Assembly (NCBI GenBank): GCA_024691145.1
Contig: JAILNW010000232.1
Span: forward strand, 1-7,409
Length of the DNA stretch: 7,409 nt
Direction: 5' to 3'
Source of the DNA: Lachnospiraceae bacterium
GTDB taxonomy: Bacteria > Bacillota > Clostridia > Lachnospirales > Lachnospiraceae
The notes beneath the pieces are model-generated. The model had not been told where the DNA came from, did no database searches, and saw only the letters and a program-made list of their open reading frames with translations. Position numbers and translations under genes: made by a program. The first letter of the stretch is position 1. Each line of letters begins with the position of its first letter. Of the stretch, positions 1-5,239 are shown piece by piece.

Positions 1-1
1 T

Positions 2-1192
2 GATGAAAAGGGAATAAGAGAGAATGCAAGAAGACTTAAAAAAGCATTTTCATGGAATAAAGGATATAAAGAGTTTTTTGCTGTTAAGGCAACACCTAAT
101 CCATTTATTTTAAATATATTAAAAGAAGAGGGATGCGGAACAGATTGTTCTTCATATACAGAGCTTATGTTATCTGAGGCTTGTGGCATGGTAGGAAATG
201 ATATTATGTTTTCTTCTAATGATACACCTAGGGAAGATTTTAAGAAAGCCAGAGAACTTAACGCTATTATTAATTTAGATGATTTTACACATATTGATTT
301 TTTAAATGAGATTTGTGGTATTCCGGAAAAGATATGCTGCAGATACAATCCAGGGGGATATTTTAAGATGGGGACTGATATTATGGACAATCCTGGTGAT
401 GCAAAGTATGGTTTTACTAAGGAGCAGATAATTGAAGGATATAAGAAACTTATGTCACTTGGTGCCAAGGAGTTTGGTATTCATTCATTTTTAGCAAGTA
501 ATACTGTAACTAATGAGTATTATCCTACACTTGCAAGAATTCTGTTTGAACTTGCAGTTGAACTTAAGGAAAAGACAGGTGCTAATATTACATTCATCAA
601 TCTTTCAGGTGGTGTTGGAATTCCATACAGACCAGATCAGGAAGCTAATGATATAGCAGTTATTGGAGAAGGTGTAAGAAAAGCATTTGAAGAGATTTTA
701 GTTCCAGCTGGAATGGGAGATATAGCTATTTATACAGAACTTGGTAGATTTATGCTTGGACCTTATGGTTGCCTTGTTACAACAGCAATTCATGAGAAAC
801 ATTCTCATAAGGAGTATATTGGTGTAGATGCAAGTGCATGTGATCTTATGAGACCTGCAATGTATGGTGCATATCATCACATTACTGTTCTTGGAAAAGA
901 GAATGAGGAAGCAACTAATAAGTATGATGTTACAGGTTCTTTGTGTGAGAATAATGATAAGTTTGCAATAGACAGAATGCTTCCAAAGGTTGATATGGGT
1001 GATTATCTTGTAATTCATGATACAGGAGCTCATGGATATGCCATGGGATATAACTATAATGGAAGACTTAAGTCAGCAGAGATTCTTCTTAAAGAAGATG
1101 GTGGATATAAGCTTATAAGAAGAGCAGAGACTCCAAGAGATTATTTTAAGACATTTGATTTTTGTGATATATTGAAAGATATGAAGTATTAA
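2..1192 (+). CDS. lysA: Diaminopimelate decarboxylase (5'-partial)
   Basis: This is a PLP-dependent decarboxylase of the alanine-racemase-like fold (type III) that should convert meso-diaminopimelate to L-lysine plus CO2 in the cytoplasm, the last step of lysine synthesis. The frame is open from the left edge, so the start lies outside the window; 396 codons are visible and the family runs about 420, so only a short N-terminus is missing. Counting from the first visible codon, the PLP Schiff-base lysine is K29 in FFAVKATPNP, a GIHSF segment has His161, the phosphate-binding glycines are GGVG at 203-206, and the substrate-site Cys is C315 in SLCENND. The canonical GxHxHxGS and CESxD motifs are both altered here, which marks a divergent branch of the family; a related amino-acid decarboxylase is the main alternative. 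The next gene starts 33 nt downstream with no terminator between. Confidence 0.85.
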   Translation, partial: DEKGIRENARRLKKAFSWNKGYKEFFAVKATPNPFILNILKEEGCGTDCSSYTELMLSEACGMVGNDIMFSSNDTPREDFKKARELNAIINLDDFTHIDFLNEICGIPEKICCRYNPGGYFKMGTDIMDNPGDAKYGFTKEQIIEGYKKLMSLGAKEFGIHSFLASNTVTNEYYPTLARILFELAVELKEKTGANITFINLSGGVGIPYRPDQEANDIAVIGEGVRKAFEEILVPAGMGDIAIYTELGRFMLGPYGCLVTTAIHEKHSHKEYIGVDASACDLMRPAMYGAYHHITVLGKENEEATNKYDVTGSLCENNDKFAIDRMLPKVDMGDYLVIHDTGAHGYAMGYNYNGRLKSAEILLKEDGGYKLIRRAETPRDYFKTFDFCDILKDMKY

Positions 1193-1212
1193 TAAATGAT
1201 TTAATGATTGGC

Positions 1213-1221
1213 AGAAAGGGG
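1213..1221 (+). promoter_or_regulatory. Shine-Dalgarno site that decides the amidase start
   Basis: The sequence AGAAAGGGG ends 4 nt before an in-frame GTG at 1226. The in-frame TTG at 1208 lies upstream of this site and the in-frame ATG at 1235 sits 13 nt beyond it. The GTG is therefore the best-spaced start. The same arrangement, Shine-Dalgarno followed by GTG-GCT, recurs at the next gene. Confidence 0.6.
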
Positions 1222-1225
1222 CTTT

Positions 1226-2227
1226 GTGGCTTTTATGAATAATGTTTTTTTTAATAATAAATATTTTAAGATGGTAACTTTAGGTATTTTATTGACAATG
1301 GTATTAATGTTAAGTGTGTCATGTGGCAAAAAAACAGACAAGAAGAGTAAGAGTACCACAACCTCTGCTCCAGTTAATGAGGCAAAGGAAGATATAGTTG
1401 ATAATTTAGAGACAGAAACTCCGGAAGAAGATATTGAAGATGTTGAAAATCCTGTGGTTGAAGAAACAGAAGCTCCTATTGTAACAGAAAAGCCAGTTGT
1501 AACACAGGCACCAGTAAAGACTCCTGAACCACAGAAAACGACAGCTCCTGTAAAGACACAGGAAACTATGAAACCACAGAAGAAATCTGCCAATGCTTCA
1601 GATCATCTTATAGTGATTGATCCAGGACATCAGGCTAAAGGAAATAATGAAAAAGAACCTGTGGCACCTGGTTCTTCTACAACAAAGGCTAAGGTGGCAT
1701 CAGGAACAACAGGTGTTTCATCTAAAGTACCTGAATATGTGGTAACTCTTCAGGTGGGACTTAAGTTAAGAGATATTCTTAAGGAAAGAGGATATCAGGT
1801 TAAAATGATTAGAGAAACACATGATGTTAATATAAGTAATGCTGAAAGAGCACAGATTGCTAACGATGCAGGTGCTGATGCATTTATAAGAATTCACTGT
1901 AATGGTGTTGATAACAGCAGCGTAAGAGGAGCTCTTACAATGAACCAGACAAAGAATAATCCATATTGTGGAGAATATTATTCCTTAAGCAGAAAGTTAT
2001 CAGAAAATGTGATAGACAGTATGTGCGCTGCTACAGGACTTAAGAACAAAGGCGTGTCTGAAACTGATACAATGAGCGGAATTAACTGGTGTACAGTTCC
2101 AGTTACCATAGTTGAGATGGGATTCATGTCAAATCCTGAAGAAGATATGCTTCTTGTTGATGATTCATTTCAGAATAAGATAGCTGAAGGAATGGCTGAT
2201 GGAATAGATAATTACTTTAATTATTAA
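1226..2227 (+). CDS. N-acetylmuramoyl-L-alanine amidase (Amidase_3), probable lipoprotein
   Basis: This is a zinc amidase that cleaves the bond between N-acetylmuramic acid and the L-Ala of the stem peptide in peptidoglycan, acting outside the membrane. It has 333 codons from GTG 1226. Residues 1-33 form a signal sequence with a hydrophobic core (MVTLGILLTMVLML) ending at a possible lipobox, LSVSC with Cys33; Ser at -3 is allowed but not typical. Residues about 36-128 are a Thr/Pro/Glu/Lys-rich spacer of the kind that spans the wall. The catalytic domain fills residues 130-333: H135 in IDPGH, E170 in VPEYVV and H224 in RIHCNG are the expected zinc ligands, and E297 in IVEMGFMSN is the catalytic Glu. 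A Ser/Thr/Gly-rich insert separates the first two ligands. It lies between lysA and recD2 in an apparent operon. No SH3b, LysM or other wall-binding repeat is present. Confidence 0.88.
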   Translation: MAFMNNVFFNNKYFKMVTLGILLTMVLMLSVSCGKKTDKKSKSTTTSAPVNEAKEDIVDNLETETPEEDIEDVENPVVEETEAPIVTEKPVVTQAPVKTPEPQKTTAPVKTQETMKPQKKSANASDHLIVIDPGHQAKGNNEKEPVAPGSSTTKAKVASGTTGVSSKVPEYVVTLQVGLKLRDILKERGYQVKMIRETHDVNISNAERAQIANDAGADAFIRIHCNGVDNSSVRGALTMNQTKNNPYCGEYYSLSRKLSENVIDSMCAATGLKNKGVSETDTMSGINWCTVPVTIVEMGFMSNPEEDMLLVDDSFQNKIAEGMADGIDNYFNY

Positions 2228-2233
2228 AAGGAG
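2227..2233 (+). promoter_or_regulatory. Shine-Dalgarno site of recD2
   Basis: AAAGGAG begins at the last base of the amidase stop codon and lies 6 nt before GTG 2240. This is a strong site that fixes the recD2 start and suggests translation closely follows that of the amidase. Confidence 0.7.
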
Positions 2234-2239
2234 TTTATT

Positions 2240-4474
2240 GTGGCTGAGATATTTGAAGGTTTTGTTGAAAGAATTGTATATAGAAATGATGAGAACGGTT
2301 ATACCGTTCTCAATTTAGTTACAGAAGATGATGAGATGGCCTGTGTTGGAAATCTTACATATATAAGTGAAGGCGAGTATATTAAGGCAAAAGGTGATAT
2401 TATTACTCATCAGTTATATGGAGAACAATTAAAGATAACAGAGTATGAGGTGATAGTTCCAAAGGATAGTGTTGCCATGGAACGTTATCTTGCATCTGGA
2501 GCCATAAAGGGAATAAAAGAATCTCTTGCTCATAAAATTGTATCAAAGTTTAAGGATAATACATTTTATGTAATTGAAAATGAACCTGAAAGATTAGCAG
2601 AAATAAAAGGCATAAGCGAGAAAAAGGCAAGAGATATTGCTGTTCAGTTTGAAGAAAAACGAGAAATGCGTAATGCCATGATATTTTTACAGCAGTACAA
2701 TATCTCTAATACACTTGCCCTTAAGATTTATTCAAAGTATGGATATAAAATGTATGATATTATAAAGGAGAATCCATACAAACTGGCGGAAGATATAACG
2801 GGAGTAGGATTTAAAATTGCAGATGACATTGCCATAAAAGCTGGTATTAACTATGATTCAGAGTATCGTATAAGAGCAGGTGTTTTATATGAACTTAATA
2901 TGGAAGCTGGTAATGGTAATGTATTTGTATATGAAGAGGAACTTTTTAAGAAAGTTTTAAGTCTCCTTGAAATCAGTGTTGATAATATAAGCATGCATAT
3001 TGATAATCTTGCTATTGAAAGAAAGGTTATTTTAAAAGAAATAGCTGATGAAGAGGGCAATGCTAAGAGAATAGTATACAGCTGTCCACTTTATTATGCA
3101 GAATTAAATGTTGCCAGAATGCTTCATGATTTAAATATTATTTATAAAGATACTGAAGGTGAAGTAAGTAAAAAAGTAAAAAAGATTACTGACAGACTTG
3201 ATATTGAACTTGATGAACAGCAATACATAGCAGTTGTTGAATCTGTAAGAAATGGCATAACTATAATTACAGGAGGTCCTGGTACGGGAAAGACAACAAC
3301 CATTAATACTATAATTAAATTATTCGATTCAGAAAATCTTAACGTGCTTCTTGCTGCACCAACTGGAAGAGCTGCAAAGAGAATGTCAGAAACCACGGGA
3401 CGGAAGGCTCAGACAATACACAGACTTTTAGAAATATCAGGCTCTGTAATGGATGAAGATGACAGATTCTGTTTTGGAAGAAATGAAGAGAATCCTCTTG
3501 AAGCAGATGTTATTATAGTTGATGAAATGTCAATGGTTGATATTAACCTTATGAATTTTTTACTAAAGGCAATAACAATAGGAACAAGATTAATACTAGT
3601 GGGAGATGTTAACCAGCTTCCATCAGTTGGACCTGGAAATGTTTTAAAGGATATTATTGCTTCTAACAAATTTAATGTTGTAAAGCTTAACAAAATATTC
3701 AGACAGGCATCGGAAAGTGATATTATTGTTAATGCACATAAGATTAACAATGGAGAAAGCATAAATCTTGATAATAAGAGTAAGGATTTCTTTATGGCTC
3801 AGCTGACAGGAACAAGTGAAATAACTTCCTATATATCAAAGATAATAAAAGGCGGTCTTGCTGAGTATATTAAAGCAAAGCCATATGATATACAGGTGCT
3901 TGCTCCAATGAGAAAAGGTGAACTGGGAGTTGAAAAACTTAATATCATTTTACAGGAGGCTCTTAATCCTCCATCAAGAAGCAAAAATGAAAAGGAAGTA
4001 AAGGGCTTTATATTTAGGGAAAATGATAAGGTTATGCAGATTAAGAACAATTATCAGATGGAATGGGAAATTCGTGGAAAGAATGGCATTGTTATTGAGA
4101 AAGGACAAGGCATATTTAATGGAGATATGGGAATAATAACATCTATTAACACATTTGCCCAGATAGTTGAGGTACTTTTTGATGATAATAAAACTGTGAC
4201 ATATACCTATGCACAGTTAGAGGAACTGGAACATGCTTATGCTGTTACAATTCATAAATCCCAGGGAAGCGAGTATCCAGCGGTAATTCTGCCATTGCTT
4301 ATGGGACCAAAGACTTTAATGAACCGTAATTTATTGTACACGGCAGTAACAAGAGCCAAGAAATGTGTTACCATTGTAGGCACAAGAAATATGGTTCAGC
4401 TTATGATTGATAACATAAGCGAACAAAGAAGAAATACAACATTAACACAAAGAATAGTTGAATGCACATTATAA
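2240..4474 (+). CDS. recD2: RecD2-type ATP-dependent 5'-3' DNA helicase
   Basis: This is a superfamily 1B helicase of the RecD2 (YrrC/RecD-TraA) type, found in bacteria where RecD acts outside a RecBCD complex; it is linked to DNA repair and replication-fork maintenance. At 744 residues it fits the family. In order: an N-terminal OB-like region (about 1-75), a helix-hairpin-helix region (about 85-200, with GIKGI, GISEKKA and GVGFKIAD turns), then the RecA-like motor. Walker A is GGPGTGKTT at 345-353, motif Ia AAPTGRAAKR ends near 381, Walker B is IIVDEMS with D428/E429, motif III is VGDVNQLP at 454-461 and motif IV is IFRQ with R488. An SH3-like insert follows, then HKSQGSE from 672 and the arginine-finger motif TAVTRAKK with R705. 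All motor motifs look intact. GTG start with a strong Shine-Dalgarno, 12 nt after the amidase stop. A perfect inverted repeat lies near its 5' end (separate entry). Confidence 0.93.
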   Translation: MAEIFEGFVERIVYRNDENGYTVLNLVTEDDEMACVGNLTYISEGEYIKAKGDIITHQLYGEQLKITEYEVIVPKDSVAMERYLASGAIKGIKESLAHKIVSKFKDNTFYVIENEPERLAEIKGISEKKARDIAVQFEEKREMRNAMIFLQQYNISNTLALKIYSKYGYKMYDIIKENPYKLAEDITGVGFKIADDIAIKAGINYDSEYRIRAGVLYELNMEAGNGNVFVYEEELFKKVLSLLEISVDNISMHIDNLAIERKVILKEIADEEGNAKRIVYSCPLYYAELNVARMLHDLNIIYKDTEGEVSKKVKKITDRLDIELDEQQYIAVVESVRNGITIITGGPGTGKTTTINTIIKLFDSENLNVLLAAPTGRAAKRMSETTGRKAQTIHRLLEISGSVMDEDDRFCFGRNEENPLEADVIIVDEMSMVDINLMNFLLKAITIGTRLILVGDVNQLPSVGPGNVLKDIIASNKFNVVKLNKIFRQASESDIIVNAHKINNGESINLDNKSKDFFMAQLTGTSEITSYISKIIKGGLAEYIKAKPYDIQVLAPMRKGELGVEKLNIILQEALNPPSRSKNEKEVKGFIFRENDKVMQIKNNYQMEWEIRGKNGIVIEKGQGIFNGDMGIITSINTFAQIVEVLFDDNKTVTYTYAQLEELEHAYAVTIHKSQGSEYPAVILPLLMGPKTLMNRNLLYTAVTRAKKCVTIVGTRNMVQLMIDNISEQRRNTTLTQRIVECTL
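2290..2312. repeat. 10-bp perfect inverted repeat inside the 5' end of recD2
   Basis: Arms TGAGAACGGT and ACCGTTCTCA are separated by TAT. The element starts 50 nt after the first base of the recD2 start codon. It encodes the ENGYTVL stretch, which is typical of RecD2 N-termini, using AAC, ACC and CTC codons that look uncommon in this AT-rich gene. It could be an mRNA hairpin or a DNA operator, or it could be chance. Confidence 0.6.
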
Positions 4475-4507
4475 TTATGATAATTTTTAAAAATATGTAA
4501 TTCTAAC

Positions 4508-4541
4508 TTGATTTTAGTTAATATTTAGGATATATTATAAT
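4508..4541 (+). promoter_or_regulatory. Predicted sigma-A-type promoter of the 4575-6883 unit
   Basis: TTGATT (4508-4513) and TATATT (4531-4536) are separated by 17 nt. A consensus TATAAT overlaps the latter at 4536-4541 but has a poorer -35 partner. The site sits in the only sizeable gap (100 nt) on this strand, 33-38 nt before the next start codon. Very AT-rich DNA produces such matches easily, but position and spacing both support it. Confidence 0.6.
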
Positions 4542-4563
4542 AGTAGGAAATTATATAGGAAGG

Positions 4564-4576
4564 ATAGGTGACCTAT
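4564..4576. repeat. 13-bp dyad overlapping a start codon
   Basis: The two halves ATAGGT and ACCTAT flank a central G. The dyad covers part of the ribosome-binding region (AGGTGA at 4566-4571) and the first two bases of the ATG at 4575. With no loop it cannot fold as a short hairpin, so if functional it would be a protein-binding site on DNA. It may simply be coincidence. Confidence 0.35.
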
Positions 4577-4847
4577 GAAGAAATTTTCAAAATTCTGTCT
4601 CACAGCTGCATCTTTAGCTGCAGTGGCTGGAGGAGTGCTTTATTATATTAGTAATAGCAAGAAGGATAAGGATGCTATTGACGATTTAGAGGATGAATTT
4701 GATGATTTCGATGATGGCTATGATGATATCTTTGACAATTTGCCAGTAGATAAGAGAGAATATGTATCACTTACATATCCTAAGAAGGCTGATGCAGAAG
4801 CTGAGCTTAATCGAAAAGAAGAAAAACTTGAAGTTGATAAAGATTGA
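4575..4847 (+). CDS. Small acidic protein with one N-terminal membrane segment
   Basis: A protein of 90 residues that I cannot assign to a named family. Residues 1-6 are basic, about 7-25 form one hydrophobic Ala/Val/Leu-rich membrane segment, and a Lys/Ser stretch (NSKKDK) follows, suggesting the N-terminus spans the membrane. Residues about 34-57 are strongly acidic and aromatic (repeats of D/E-D-F/Y-D), and the C-terminus is charged and Lys/Glu-rich with a REYVSLTYP segment between. Neither a lipobox nor a clear cleavage site is evident. Ribosome-binding candidates are AGGAAGG (4557-4563) and AGGTGA (4566-4571). Similar one-span acidic proteins are, from memory, common hypotheticals in Lachnospiraceae. 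It is first in the unit after the predicted promoter, and its stop is 5 nt from the next start. Confidence 0.75.
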   Translation: MKKFSKFCLTAASLAAVAGGVLYYISNSKKDKDAIDDLEDEFDDFDDGYDDIFDNLPVDKREYVSLTYPKKADAEAELNRKEEKLEVDKD

Positions 4848-4852
4848 GAATT

Positions 4853-5182
4853 ATGAAACGAAAGTGGAAGAAAAAATCGCGTTATGATATGGTACCTTTT
4901 TATACCACTTTTGGTGTAACATGTGGTATAATATCAATAGTGGTATTTATTATTTTGGTGGTTATAGCAACTATAAAAAAGGGGAATGTTGGCTTTGGTC
5001 TTGGTATGGCAGGCACATCAGGTTGTGGTCTCAGCATATTAGGATTATGGTCAACCATTAGAGGCATAAAAAGTGATGAGAATATGTTTTTTACATTTCC
5101 TTTACTTGGACTGTTATTTAATGGTATAATGATATTAGTATATCTGATAATTTATATTATTGGTATTGTTATGTTATTTTAA
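4853..5182 (+). CDS. Small multi-span membrane protein, possibly DUF6142-like
   Basis: From ATG 4853 this is a 109-residue integral membrane protein of unknown function. A basic start (MKRKWKKKSRYD) precedes three or four hydrophobic segments: about 12-40, 46-70 (Gly-rich, GFGLGMAGTSGCGLSILG) and 78-109, the last long enough to be a hairpin. The basic N-terminus predicts a cytoplasmic position for it. A TTG at 4844 overlapping the upstream stop would add three residues, but neither start has a good Shine-Dalgarno, so translation is probably coupled to the preceding gene. The basic start, three-span layout and NG before the last span recall DUF6142 proteins of Clostridia; this is a memory-based match only. 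It sits directly before the ATPase-domain gene and may be its membrane partner. Confidence 0.75.
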   Translation: MKRKWKKKSRYDMVPFYTTFGVTCGIISIVVFIILVVIATIKKGNVGFGLGMAGTSGCGLSILGLWSTIRGIKSDENMFFTFPLLGLLFNGIMILVYLIIYIIGIVMLF

Positions 5183-5224
5183 GCATTTCACATATTAAGA
5201 TATAAACTCTAATTGGGTTAGATG

Positions 5225-5232
5225 AGGGAAGG
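5225..5232 (+). promoter_or_regulatory. Shine-Dalgarno site that decides the start of the ABC-domain gene
   Basis: AGGGAAGG lies 7 nt before an in-frame TTG at 5240. The upstream ATG at 5222 has no comparable site before it, and this purine run would fall inside its coding sequence. Starting at the TTG yields MVSISNLSK, the usual way ABC ATPase domains begin. Confidence 0.6.
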
Positions 5233-5239
5233 TGCAGAT

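Noticed and set aside
698..1033. Minus-strand open frame opposite lysA
   Set aside because: It lies wholly across a conserved part of lysA and is rich in Cys, Ile and Ser as expected of a shadow.
1201..1593. Minus-strand Ser/Thr/Val-rich open frame opposite the amidase
   Set aside because: It mirrors the low-complexity Thr/Pro/Glu spacer of the amidase and has no start signals of its own.
3271..3277. Consensus AGGAGGT inside recD2
   Set aside because: It encodes the start of the Walker A loop (Gly-Gly-Pro), with no suitable start codon after it.
4475..4507. Possible terminator after recD2
   Set aside because: Only weak A/T palindromes are present, with no GC stem; read-through into the next unit is possible.
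5183..5239. Possible separate promoter before the ABC-domain gene
   Set aside because: TTCACA at 5187-5192 and a TCTAAT at 5208-5213 are only 15 nt apart and weak; not distinguishable from AT-rich background.
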